Shown: one piece after another, positions 23,115 to 30,966 of the stretch
Numbering within the stretch: position 1 is the stretch's first letter
Layout: each line of letters begins with the position of its first letter
From: Candidatus Nanopelagicales bacterium
GTDB taxonomy: Bacteria; Actinomycetota; Actinomycetes; S36-B12; CAIYMF01
Direction: 5' to 3'
Assembly: GCA_017882705.1 (NCBI GenBank)
Contig: JADGOZ010000141.1
Span: forward strand, 1-35,751
Length of the DNA: 35,751 nucleotides
Notes under the pieces: model-generated
What the model saw: only the letters and a program-made list of their open reading frames with translations
Database searches by the model: none
What the model was told of the DNA's origin: nothing
Made by a program: the position numbers and the translations under genes

Positions 23115-24016
23115 AGTGAGCTCCCGTTCTGGACGGATGCGAGGATGACGGACCGGGTGAGCGCGCGGGGGTTGTCCGGGTCGAGACCCCGCGACTCGGC
23201 GAGCGCGACGGCGAGCCGCTGCGCACGGACCAGCTGGGCGAGGGGGTCGAGGTCGTCGGTCAGCACGGTGGCGCCGGTCGCCCGGACGGCGTCGACCAGG
23301 CCCACCGGCGGCGTCCCGAACATCGTCACCAACGAGCCGCGGCGCGCGACGGCGATCGGACCGTGGCGGTAGTCCATGGCCGGGTACGACTCCGACCAGG
23401 CCTGCGCCGCCTCGCGGATCTTCAGCGCCGCCTCGTGCGCGAGCCCGATGGTCCATCCGCTGCCGAGGAAGACGAAGTGATCGTGCTCGGTGACGTCGAG
23501 GGGCAAGGGCGAGTCGACTGCGGTGACGACGTCGGCCAGGGATGCCTCGACGTCGTAGCCGAGCGCGGCCCGCATGACGGTGAGGAGCGTGGTGGGGAAT
23601 CGGGTCTGCACGACGCTGGTCTCGTCGGCGAAGTCCAGCAGCAGCCGCTCGTCGAGGAGGGCGTCGACCGGCTCGCCGACGACCGCGGTGACACCGACCC
23701 GGCGGGTGCCCGTCGGCAGCTCGCGCAAGGCGTCGAGGATCTCGGTCGTGGTGCCCGAGCGGGTGATGGCCACGACGCGGTCGTAGCGGCGGGCGACCGG
23801 CGGCTCGGAGCCGTAGGCCCAGTCGGTCTCGCCGAGACCGGCCCGCTCGCGCAGGGTGGCGTAGGCCTGGGCGACGAAGGCCGACGTCCCGCAGCCGAGG
23901 GCGAGCACGCGCTCACCGGGGGCGGCCAGGAGGTCACGTGCCTCCGGGACGAGGGTCAGGGCCTGGGCCCAGGTCTGCGGCTGGCTGGCGATCTCGAGGA
24001 CTGTACGGGCGCTCAT
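23111..24016 (-). CDS. SIS-domain sugar isomerase/deaminase (AgaS/GlmS-isomerase-like)
   Basis: About 301 aa with two SIS domains. The first has ALGCGTSAFVAQAYATLRE and AITRSGTTTEILDALREL, whose Ser/Thr turn binds phosphate. The second has VFLGSGWTIGLAHEAALKIR, then MDYRHGPIAVA and the ending GLDPDNPRALTRSVIL shared with GlmS-like isomerases. There is no glutaminase domain, so it is not glucosamine synthase. Aldose-ketose isomerisation or deamination of an amino-sugar phosphate is expected. It is first in the operon SIS, binding protein, two permeases. The start is uncertain: ATG 24016 fits the homology best but lacks a ribosome site; ATG 24034 has GGAAA about 10 nt ahead. Confidence 0.85.
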   Translation of the reverse strand: MSARTVLEIASQPQTWAQALTLVPEARDLLAAPGERVLALGCGTSAFVAQAYATLRERAGLGETDWAYGSEPPVARRYDRVVAITRSGTTTEILDALRELPTGTRRVGVTAVVGEPVDALLDERLLLDFADETSVVQTRFPTTLLTVMRAALGYDVEASLADVVTAVDSPLPLDVTEHDHFVFLGSGWTIGLAHEAALKIREAAQAWSESYPAMDYRHGPIAVARRGSLVTMFGTPPVGLVDAVRATGATVLTDDLDPLAQLVRAQRLAVALAESRGLDPDNPRALTRSVILASVQNGSSL

Positions 24017-24036
24017 GCGGCTGAGTATGGTCATAT

Positions 24037-24088
24037 GTGAGCGATTTCCGGCAGATCCCTTCACGAAGTGGACATTTCAGATGAGCGA
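24037..24088. promoter_or_regulatory. Candidate operator between SIS operon and amidohydrolase gene
   Basis: TGGACATT (24069-24076) and TGAGCGA (24082-24088) are separated by 5 nt. The same two boxes occur with 6 nt between them at 29191-29211, upstream of the GH4 operon and the DeoR gene. A second TGAGCGAT begins at 24037. The downstream box overlaps the amidohydrolase start codon. Confidence 0.5.
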
Positions 24089-25166
24089 TCTGATCCCTGG
24101 CGCGGCCGCCCGCGACCACCGCATCGCCCGGCTCCTGCTCGCCGACTTCTCCCCGCACCGCGCGATCCGCCGACCACTGACCCCCCTGTCCGGCCTGTCC
24201 GTGCCGGCCGTCGACGTGCACAACCACCTCGGTCGCTGGCTCACCGAGGACGGCTCCTGGATGACCCCGGACGTCGGCGAGCTCCTCGAGCTGATGGACC
24301 GGGTCGGGGTCGAGACGATCGTGAACCTCGACGGACGGTGGGGGAGCGATCTTGACGACAACGTGACCCGGTACGACGCCGCGCACCCCGGTCGTTTCCG
24401 CACCTTCTGCCACCTGGACTGGTCACGCCTGCTCGGCGACCACCCCACCGAGACGCTCGTCGCCGACCTGTGCCGCGCGAAGGACCAGGGGGCGCAGGGC
24501 CTCAAGGTATGGAAGGACCTCGGGCTCTCCGTCACCGACGCGGACGGCGCACGCGTGCTGCCGGACGACGCGCGTCTCGCCGACGTCTTCGCCGCGGCGG
24601 GTGAGCTCGACCTGCCGGTGCTGATCCACACGGCGGACCCGATCGCCTTCTGGGCGCCGCTGGACCGGCACAACGAGCGGATCGACGAGCTGCGGGAGAT
24701 GCCGACGTGGTGGTACGGCGGACCCGAGCACCCGTCCTTCGACCGGCTCCTGGCGGCGCTCGCGGGCGCCGTGCGACGTGCGCCCGGAACGACGTTCATC
24801 GGCGCGCACGTCGGGTGCGCCGCCGAGGACCTCGACCACGTCGGCGCGCTCCTGGACGAGTGCCCCAACTTCCACGTGGACCTCGGAGGTCGTCTGGGGG
24901 AGCTCGGACGTCAGCCGCGCCGCTTCGCGCGCCTCGTCGCGCGCCACCCGGACCGCGTTCTGTTCGGCACCGACGCCTTCCCCCTCGACGAGGCGTCCCT
25001 GCTCACCTACGCGCGCTTCCTCGAGACCGACGACGAGTGCTTCGCCTACGACGAGGGCTGTGAGACACCACCGCAGGGCCGTTGGGACATCAACGGAGCC
25101 GCGCTGCCCGCCGCGCACCTCGAGGCGGTGTACGCCGGGAACGCCCGCCGCATCCTCGGCGGCTGA
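24081..25166 (+). CDS. Amidohydrolase-related TIM-barrel metalloenzyme (Amidohydro_2)
   Basis: 361 aa. The metal-site residues of the superfamily line up: HNH in PAVDVHNHLG (His47, His49), Lys near 142 in GLKVWKDLG, His183 in LPVLIHTADP, His243 in TTFIGAHVGC and Asp298 in RVLFGTDAFP. This is the Amidohydro_2 arrangement, which includes decarboxylases and lactonases; it is not the NagA-type deacetylase fold pattern. It is the only plus-strand gene inside the locus, divergent from the SIS operon and convergent with the aldolase (12-nt gap). A hydrolytic or lyase step on an imported sugar derivative is inferred only from context. No strong ribosome site precedes ATG 24081. Confidence 0.85.
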   Translation: MSDLIPGAAARDHRIARLLLADFSPHRAIRRPLTPLSGLSVPAVDVHNHLGRWLTEDGSWMTPDVGELLELMDRVGVETIVNLDGRWGSDLDDNVTRYDAAHPGRFRTFCHLDWSRLLGDHPTETLVADLCRAKDQGAQGLKVWKDLGLSVTDADGARVLPDDARLADVFAAAGELDLPVLIHTADPIAFWAPLDRHNERIDELREMPTWWYGGPEHPSFDRLLAALAGAVRRAPGTTFIGAHVGCAAEDLDHVGALLDECPNFHVDLGGRLGELGRQPRRFARLVARHPDRVLFGTDAFPLDEASLLTYARFLETDDECFAYDEGCETPPQGRWDINGAALPAAHLEAVYAGNARRILGG

Positions 25167-25178
25167 GCCGAGGTCCCG

Positions 25179-26015
25179 TCACGGCGCCAGCACGCGCAGC
25201 GCCTGCTCCACGACGGTCGTCATCGAGTCGCGCGCCGGCGCGAGGTACTTGCGCGGGTCGACGACCTTCGGGTCTGCGCCCAGGCGCTCGCGGACGGCGC
25301 CCGTGAACGCGATGTTCAGCGCGGTGCCGATGTTGACCTTCACCATCCCGGCGCGCACCGCGGCTCGCAGCTCGTCGTCCGGGACGCCGGAAGACCCGTG
25401 CAGCACAAGGGGGATCACCACGGCGGCCGCCAGGCGAGCGATCAGGTCGTGGTCGAGCGCCGCGCTGCGGTCGAGCATCGCATGAGAGCTTCCGACGGCG
25501 ACCGCGAGCCCGTCGACCCCGGTCGCAGCGACGTACTCCGCCGCCTCCCCCGGGTCGGTGCGCGCGCCCGGCGCGTGCGCGCCGTCCTTGCCGCCGACCT
25601 CACCGAGCTCCGACTCGACCCACAGGCCCCGTTCGTGCCCCCACGTCACCGCGGCCCGGGTCGCCTCGACGTTGTCGGCGTACGGCCGGGTCGACGCGTC
25701 GTACATGACGGAGCCGAACCCGTGCTCGGCCGCCTGACGCAGGAGGCCGTCGTCCTCGACGTGGTCGAGGTGCAGCGAGACGGCCGCCGACGACGCACGA
25801 GCCACCGCGACCGACGCAGCCGCGATGGGCGCGAGCCGGCCGCCGTGGAACTTCACCGCGTTCTCGCTTATCTGCAGGATCACCGGGAGCCCCGCGCGCT
25901 CGGCGCCGGCGACGATCGCCTCGGCGTGCTCGAGGCAGATCACGTTGAACGCACCCACGGCACGACCGTGGGCTCGTGCATCGGCGACGAGATCGGCGGT
26001 GGGGACGAGCGACAT
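25179..26015 (-). CDS. Class II fructose/tagatose-bisphosphate-type aldolase
   Basis: 278 aa, typical of KbaY/GatY-like enzymes. LHLDHVED supplies the catalytic Asp84 and zinc ligand His85. Further zinc ligands are His178 in VGSSHAML and His206 in LVLHGSSG. ESELGEVGGKD and KVNIGTALN (phosphate site) complete the signature. It cleaves a ketose 1,6-bisphosphate or a related phosphate to DHAP and an aldehyde in the cytoplasm. CAGGAG lies 6 nt before the ATG. It is third in the operon GH4, lipoprotein, aldolase, 35 nt after the lipoprotein gene. Confidence 0.9.
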   Translation of the reverse strand: MSLVPTADLVADARAHGRAVGAFNVICLEHAEAIVAGAERAGLPVILQISENAVKFHGGRLAPIAAASVAVARASSAAVSLHLDHVEDDGLLRQAAEHGFGSVMYDASTRPYADNVEATRAAVTWGHERGLWVESELGEVGGKDGAHAPGARTDPGEAAEYVAATGVDGLAVAVGSSHAMLDRSAALDHDLIARLAAAVVIPLVLHGSSGVPDDELRAAVRAGMVKVNIGTALNIAFTGAVRERLGADPKVVDPRKYLAPARDSMTTVVEQALRVLAP

Positions 26016-26050
26016 GCGAGGCTCCTGGGCTGGGGGGCTGGCGGTGCGGA

Positions 26051-27811
26051 TCAGGGAGTCGGCGGGGCGAGGCGGACGACGCGGACCAGTCGCACGACGA
26101 CATCGCGCGACGTCGCCGCCTCGAGCGCGAGGTCGGTGCGACCGGTCAACGACGCGTCGAACCCGGACGCGTCGAGGGTGACCGTCGTCGTCTCCCAGCG
26201 CGGCCTCCCGCTCGGGCGCACCAGCGCGGAGAGGGACGAACCGGTGCGCACCCGGAATCCGCCGGACGCCCCCCAGGCCGTCACCTTGACCTGGACCTGC
26301 CCGCGTGTCGTGGCGACGAACCGATCGTCGAGGTCGAAGTAGAGGGCGCTCTGGTGATGCGCCAGGTCGGTGGAGAGCCCCTCGTACGCCGTGCCGTTCT
26401 CGACCGCCAGCACCTGGCGCCGCACGTCCACGGTCGCGCGACGTGCCGTGCCGCCGGGGACGTCGCGCTGGACGAGCCAGTGTTCGAGGTTGCGCACCCA
26501 CGGACGGGTGGGCCACGCAGCCGCGGTGGTGAACGGCGGCGCCGTCTCGTCCCGCCAGTACGTGTCCTCGGCGTCGCGCAGGTCCGCCCACGCATCGGCG
26601 CTCGTGCGCGCCGTCTGCCCGAGCGAGAGGCGCACCCAGTCCCAGTGCTCGGGCTCGCCGCGCATGTCGCTCTGCGCCGGGACGGCGTAGAGCCAGTTCA
26701 CGCCGAGCTGCAGAGCCTTGAGGTTGCTCTGGACCACGGCGTAGGGCACGTCGTCGGTCGTGACGCCGCAGTCGGTGAAGCACTCGTTCTCGGCGCCCAC
26801 GACGAAGCGCCCGTCGTGGATCGGGAGCGACTCGTCGAGGGTGAGGTGACCGTCGGGCTGCACGTGGCTGCCGTAGGCCGGGGCCTCCGAGAGGTGGAAG
26901 TTGGACTCCTCGGTGATCCCGTTGCGGATGCCGAGCCCCGCGGCCGTCGCCTGCCGCGCGAGCAGGTCCTGCTGCTCGTGGGTGAACGGCCCGAAGGGAT
27001 AGTCCTCGCCGGTGAACACGAGCTTCGTGCGGTAGGGACCGAACAGCGTCGCGAGATCGGTCCAGGCATGGGCGTACCACTTCCGGTAGGCCGCGAAGTC
27101 CAGCTCACCCGCGTCCACCGCCGACGTCACGGTCTCGTAGTCGAACTCCGCCCAGGTGAAGGCGCCCGGGACGTACACGAAGCGCAGCCGCGGGTCCGCC
27201 GCCAGCCCACGGCCGACGAAGAGCGCCCGGTACGTCGCCAGCAGGTGCGACCACACGCACTCGTTCCAGATCGGGAGATGCTTCTCGCCGTCGTCGTCCG
27301 GTCCGTATCCATGCACGTGGCACGTGCTCGCGACCCACTCCGGTGCCCAGTCCTCCCCGCTGGCGAAGATGCGCATCCAGAACGGTCCGGGCGATGCGAG
27401 CTGCTGGTCGAGCGAGTCGAACGACATGCCCTGGGCGGAACCGGTCTCCGTGGTCGTGAGCGTGTCGACGCCCGGCGACAGCTGGCGCCAGGACTGGTCG
27501 ACGCTGCGCACGAGCACGTGCGTGTCGGCGTCGGCGTCCTCGGAGAAGAAGCCGCTGTTCGAGGCAGGGCGCACCCACGCCGGCTCCGTCCAGTCGAGTC
27601 CGACCACCGTGCGCGACGTGCCCTCGGCCACGGCTGCGAGGACGTGCTCCGGCGGGGAGTCGTCGACCGCGGGCAACGGGACGGGGGCCGCCGAGCTCGC
27701 GGGTGCGACGGTCGAGGTGGCGAGCGGAGCGGCGGGCGCGCCCGAGCAGGCGCCCAGGGCGAGGACCGTGATCGTCGCGCCCGCAAGGAGTCCCAGCCGT
27801 GGCAGCCTCAT
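26051..27811 (-). CDS. Secreted lipoprotein, probable glycoside hydrolase of clan GH-A fold
   Basis: 586 aa. The signal peptide ends VLALGACSG (Cys22). The core looks like a retaining TIM-barrel glycosidase: VVGLDWTEPAW near 69-79, the Asn-Glu pair in LPIWNECVWSHL (Glu184, candidate acid/base) and a second Glu in RFVVGAENECF (Glu341, candidate nucleophile), 157 residues apart. WLYAVPAQSD and HWDWVRLSLG follow as likely late barrel strands. From about 480 a beta-rich domain (FDLDDRFVATTRGQVQVKVT) resembles a carbohydrate-binding module. I cannot assign a GH family. The gene starts one base after the GH4 stop, so the two are co-expressed; it would trim a glycan outside the cell before import. 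Confidence 0.65.
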   Translation of the reverse strand: MRLPRLGLLAGATITVLALGACSGAPAAPLATSTVAPASSAAPVPLPAVDDSPPEHVLAAVAEGTSRTVVGLDWTEPAWVRPASNSGFFSEDADADTHVLVRSVDQSWRQLSPGVDTLTTTETGSAQGMSFDSLDQQLASPGPFWMRIFASGEDWAPEWVASTCHVHGYGPDDDGEKHLPIWNECVWSHLLATYRALFVGRGLAADPRLRFVYVPGAFTWAEFDYETVTSAVDAGELDFAAYRKWYAHAWTDLATLFGPYRTKLVFTGEDYPFGPFTHEQQDLLARQATAAGLGIRNGITEESNFHLSEAPAYGSHVQPDGHLTLDESLPIHDGRFVVGAENECFTDCGVTTDDVPYAVVQSNLKALQLGVNWLYAVPAQSDMRGEPEHWDWVRLSLGQTARTSADAWADLRDAEDTYWRDETAPPFTTAAAWPTRPWVRNLEHWLVQRDVPGGTARRATVDVRRQVLAVENGTAYEGLSTDLAHHQSALYFDLDDRFVATTRGQVQVKVTAWGASGGFRVRTGSSLSALVRPSGRPRWETTTVTLDASGFDASLTGRTDLALEAATSRDVVVRLVRVVRLAPPTP

Positions 27812-27812
27812 C

Positions 27813-29129
27813 TCACCAGCGCACAGGAGCGCGCAGGGCTTCCGGGAGCAGGTCGCCGTGGGCTTCGGTCAAGGCGTCGCAGAGGTCGCCGATCTGGTCG
27901 ACCGTGAGGGTCGCCGCCGTGTTCGGGTCGACCATCGCGGCGTTGCGCACGAGGCGCGGGTCGCCCTCGACCGCCGCGCGCACGGTGAGCTCGCCGACGC
28001 TGACGAACGAGCGGTTGAGGGCCACGCACTGCAGGGGCAGGTCGCCGACGTGGATCGGGTGGGCGCCCATCTCGTCGAGCGCTGTGGGGACCTCGACCGC
28101 GTAGTGGTCGGGCAGGTTGGTGATGTAGCCCTGGTTGGCGACGTTGGCGAAGATCGTGCGCTTCGTCCCCGTCTCGAGCGAGTGGATGACCTGAGGTGCG
28201 TACTCCGTGGAGTCCTGGTCGATCGGCAGCGGCTCACCGGCGGCGAGCGAGGCGCGGACGTCGGCGTACTCCTGCAGGTTGGCGGCGCTGATGCCCACGT
28301 ACTCGCCGACGTCGAGGCGCAGGCGCTCGATCTCCTCGTCGTGCTGGAGGTACCACGGCAGGTACTCGCTCGAGTGCTCGCTGGTCTCGGTCGGGTAGTA
28401 GCCGAGGCGCCGGTACATGTCGACGCGCACGCGGCGGCGCAGCTCCGGGTCCTCCGCGATGCGCTGGTCGAGCAGCGGGTAGAGGCTCTTCCCGTCGCGC
28501 TCCCAGCGCAGCACCCACGCCTGGTGGTTCACGCCCGCCGACCAGTAGGACACCTCGTCGAACGGCACGTCGATCACGTCGCAGAGGCCACGCACCGTCC
28601 AGTAGACCGAGTGGCACAGACCGAGCACCTTGAGCTCCGGCGCGATCGCGTGGAGGTACGCGACGTTCATCGCCATCGGGTTCGTGTAGTTGAGCAGCCA
28701 CGCGTCCGGGCAGATCTCGGCCATGTCGCGCGCGATGCCCTCGAGCACCGGGAAGGTCCGCAGCGCCCGGAAGATGCCGCCCACCCCGAGGGTGTCGCCG
28801 ATCGTCTGGCGCAGGCCGAACCTCGCGGGCACCTCGAAGTCGCGCACCGTGCCGTCGTGACCGGCGACGGCGACGGCGTTGATGACGTACGTCGCCCCCT
28901 CGAGGGAGCGCCGACGGTCGAGCGACGCGGTCACCTCCACCGCTCGGCCGAGCTGGCGCGAGGTCGCCTCGGCGATGGCGACCGCCGTCTCGAGACGCCC
29001 CTGGTCGATGTCGTGCAGCGAGATCCGCAGCGGGCCGAGGTCGTCGAAACCGAGCAGGTCGGCGAGCAGCTCGCGCGTGAAGACCACGCTGCCGGCGCCG
29101 AGGAACGTGATCGTGGTGGGGGATGACAT
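27813..29129 (-). CDS. Glycoside hydrolase family 4 (alpha-galactosidase/alpha-galacturonidase-like)
   Basis: 438 aa. The N-terminus ITFLGAGSVVFTRELLADLL is the NAD-binding Rossmann turn of GH4. LNYTNPMAMN, the CHS metal/nucleotide motif in GLCHSVYW (172-174), SAGVNHQAW (Asn201, His202) and RLGYYPTETSEHSSEY are the hallmarks of the MelA-like branch. GH4 enzymes oxidise C3 transiently with NAD+ and Mn2+ and act in the cytoplasm on alpha- or phospho-glycosides. The CHS form and the TSEHSSEY segment favour an alpha-galactoside-like substrate, but the family is broad. It is first in its operon. No clear ribosome site precedes ATG 29127-29129. Confidence 0.92.
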   Translation of the reverse strand: MSSPTTITFLGAGSVVFTRELLADLLGFDDLGPLRISLHDIDQGRLETAVAIAEATSRQLGRAVEVTASLDRRRSLEGATYVINAVAVAGHDGTVRDFEVPARFGLRQTIGDTLGVGGIFRALRTFPVLEGIARDMAEICPDAWLLNYTNPMAMNVAYLHAIAPELKVLGLCHSVYWTVRGLCDVIDVPFDEVSYWSAGVNHQAWVLRWERDGKSLYPLLDQRIAEDPELRRRVRVDMYRRLGYYPTETSEHSSEYLPWYLQHDEEIERLRLDVGEYVGISAANLQEYADVRASLAAGEPLPIDQDSTEYAPQVIHSLETGTKRTIFANVANQGYITNLPDHYAVEVPTALDEMGAHPIHVGDLPLQCVALNRSFVSVGELTVRAAVEGDPRLVRNAAMVDPNTAATLTVDQIGDLCDALTEAHGDLLPEALRAPVRW

Positions 29130-29242
29130 GTGTGAATTGTTGCGCCTCGCTGGTCAAACGCTCAAGAACGAACGACAATGTGCGCAGACATGGACATTCT
29201 GAGGTGAGCGAACGCGCTGCCTCCCGTCGATCAGGAGTGTAG
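29130..29242. promoter_or_regulatory. Divergent control region of the GH4 operon and the DeoR gene
   Basis: The 113-nt gap is relatively AT-rich. It contains TCAAACGCTCAAGAACGAAC (29153-29172), of the A/G-AACG type seen in many DeoR operators, and the two-box motif TGGACATT/TGAGCGA (29191-29211) shared with the SIS/amidohydrolase region. AGGAG serves the DeoR GTG start. Confidence 0.55.
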
Positions 29243-30019
29243 GTGCCCCGCGTCTCGCTGCGCCGCGCCGACCGGGTGTCGGCCATCCTCGAGCGGCTCG
29301 CCGCGCAGCAGTCGCTCAACGCTGCCGAGCTGGCCGAGGAGTTCGGGGTCTCCGCCGCCACGCTCCGCCGCGACCTGCAGATGCTCGAGGACCAGAAGCT
29401 GCTGAGCCGCACGCACGGCGGCGCGCTCGCCCACGACGTGGCCTACGAGCTGCCGGTGCGCTACCGCGGCGGACGGCAGCGCGAGGAGAAGCGCGCGATC
29501 GCGGCGACGGCGGCGGGCCTGCTCCCGAAGGGCCCGCTCGTGATGGGGCTCACCGGGGGCACGACCACCAGCGAGGTCGCGCGGATCATCGCCGACCGGG
29601 TCGATGTCACCGTCGTGACGAACGCCCTCAACATCGCCACGGAGCTGGCGTTGCGTCCGCGGCTCAAGCTCATCCTCACGGGCGGCGTGACGCGCTCTCA
29701 GAGCTATGAGCTCGTGGGGCCGTTCGCGGAGCAGACCCTCGCGGCGCTGCACCTCGAGGTCGCCGTGATCGGCGTCGACGGGATCTCGGCCGAGGCCGGG
29801 CTCACCACCCACGATGAGGTCGAGGCGCACACCAACGCCATGATGATCAGCCGCGCAGCCCGCGTGATCGTCGTCGCCGACGGCTCGAAGGTCGGCCGGG
29901 TCCTGCTCGCGCGCATCGCGCCGATCGACGCGGTCACCGACCTCATCACCGACGCCACGGCCGACGCGGACGCACTCGAGGCACTGCGCCGGACGGGGCT
30001 CGTCGTCCACGTCGTGTGA
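29243..30019 (+). CDS. DeoR/GlpR-family transcriptional regulator of the sugar locus
   Basis: 258 aa. The N-terminal helix-turn-helix is LNAAELAEEFGVSAATLRRD, followed by LEDQKLLSRTHGGA, the DeoR signature. The sensor domain has LVMGLTGGTTTSEVARII, VTNALNIATELALRP and LILTGGVTRSQSYELVGP, a sugar-phosphate isomerase-like fold that binds phosphorylated sugars. The GTG start has AGGAG 5 nt upstream. Its position, divergent from the GH4 operon, makes it the likely repressor of the whole cluster, released by a sugar phosphate; this is inference from the family. Confidence 0.92.
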   Translation: MPRVSLRRADRVSAILERLAAQQSLNAAELAEEFGVSAATLRRDLQMLEDQKLLSRTHGGALAHDVAYELPVRYRGGRQREEKRAIAATAAGLLPKGPLVMGLTGGTTTSEVARIIADRVDVTVVTNALNIATELALRPRLKLILTGGVTRSQSYELVGPFAEQTLAALHLEVAVIGVDGISAEAGLTTHDEVEAHTNAMMISRAARVIVVADGSKVGRVLLARIAPIDAVTDLITDATADADALEALRRTGLVVHVV

Positions 30020-30022
30020 CGC

Positions 30023-30625
30023 TCAGGAGTGCGGCGGCGCGCGCAGGGCCAGCCGGGTCCACCAGATCAGCAGGAGGCCCGCGACGACACCGAACCAGAG
30101 CCACATGACGGCACCGCCGAGGGCTCCGGTGAGGAAGAAGCCCGAGACGAGCGCGACCACCCAGCTGAGCGCCGCGACCACGACGACCACCAGCCCCGCG
30201 AGGACGGCGCGGACCGGCGTACGACGGAACACGCGCAGTCCGCGCAGGGCGTTCCGCCCGCCCGCCGCCGCCTCGACCAGCAGGCAGGCGACGACGACCA
30301 GCACAAGCGGGACGGCGAACGGCAGCACCACCGCGACGGCTGCGGTCACGACGACGGCGACCGCCGACCACGCGACGAGCAAGGCCGGCAGACGACCGAG
30401 GGCCGAGCGCAGCACGATCGCCCGCGCCGCCCAGGCCAGGACCGCGACCTCGGCGACGAGCACGACGAGCGAGCCGACGACCTGCACGGCGAACCAGCCG
30501 GTCGCCGCCGTACCGAGTCCGGGCACGGCGCTCGCGCCCTGCAGCACCGCGCCGACGACGACCGCGCCGAGCAGCACGATCCACGCGCCGGCGCGCGACG
30601 GACGAGGGTCGGTGGTGGTCGTCAC
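30023..30625 (-). CDS. Multispan membrane protein of unknown function
   Basis: 200 aa, extremely rich in Val, Ala and Leu with about six hydrophobic helices, for instance AGAWIVLLGAVVVGAVLQGA and VLAGLVVVVVAALSWVVALV, and a final GVVAGLLLIWWTRLAL. The GTG start overlaps the stop of the preceding lipoprotein gene by four bases (GTGA). I recognise no catalytic motif. It is last in the sulfatase operon and could be a partner for the adjacent small lipoprotein. Confidence 0.75.
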   Translation of the reverse strand: MTTTTDPRPSRAGAWIVLLGAVVVGAVLQGASAVPGLGTAATGWFAVQVVGSLVVLVAEVAVLAWAARAIVLRSALGRLPALLVAWSAVAVVVTAAVAVVLPFAVPLVLVVVACLLVEAAAGGRNALRGLRVFRRTPVRAVLAGLVVVVVAALSWVVALVSGFFLTGALGGAVMWLWFGVVAGLLLIWWTRLALRAPPHS

Positions 30626-30966
30626 GACGTCTGCATCGCCTTCTCCAGCACGGTCGCGATGTCGGCCGTGGCGAGGAGCTTCCCGTCGACCGTCACGGTC
30701 AGGCTCGACTGGTCGGACGCCGTCGACTCGACGGCGATCCTCTGGTGGTCGAGCGTCTCCCCCTCGCACGTGACCGACTTGTCGGACGCCATCGTGCAGA
30801 CGGGCGCGGTCATGACGTCGACACGGTTCTGCAGCAGCAGGTCGTTCGCGGCGTAGCGGACCTCGGTGACCCGGTCGCCGCCGACGGGTGCCAGTGCGCT
30901 CACCTGCGAGCACCCGGCGAGCAGCAGCACCGTGCCGAGGAGTACGCCGCCCCGCACCCGCCTCAC
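30622..30966 (-). CDS. Small lipoprotein, DUF4333-like
   Basis: 114 aa. VLLGTVLLLAGCSQV is a lipoprotein signal with the lipidated Cys near 19. The mature part has a Cys pair in APVCTMASDKSVTCEGETLD and short beta-strands (SLTVTVDGKLLATAD), which resembles DUF4333 domains of actinobacterial surface proteins. Both ends overlap neighbouring genes by four bases, so it is translated as part of the operon. The function is unknown. Confidence 0.7.
   Translation of the reverse strand: MRRVRGGVLLGTVLLLAGCSQVSALAPVGGDRVTEVRYAANDLLLQNRVDVMTAPVCTMASDKSVTCEGETLDHQRIAVESTASDQSSLTVTVDGKLLATADIATVLEKAMQTS

Noticed and set aside
24069..24090. TGGACA as a -35 promoter hexamer
   Set aside because: No acceptable -10 hexamer lies 16-18 nt downstream in either copy; the shared second box suggests an operator instead.
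24081..25166. N-acetylgalactosamine-6-phosphate deacetylase (NagA/AgaA)
   Set aside because: The residue pattern is of the Amidohydro_2 family (VDVHNHLG, FIGAHVGC, LFGTDAF), not the NagA pattern.
29204..29242. A 13-codon leader frame (GTG AGC GAA ... TAG) ending at the DeoR start
   Set aside because: It lacks its own ribosome site and coincides with the shared TGAGCGA box; too short to support as a gene.
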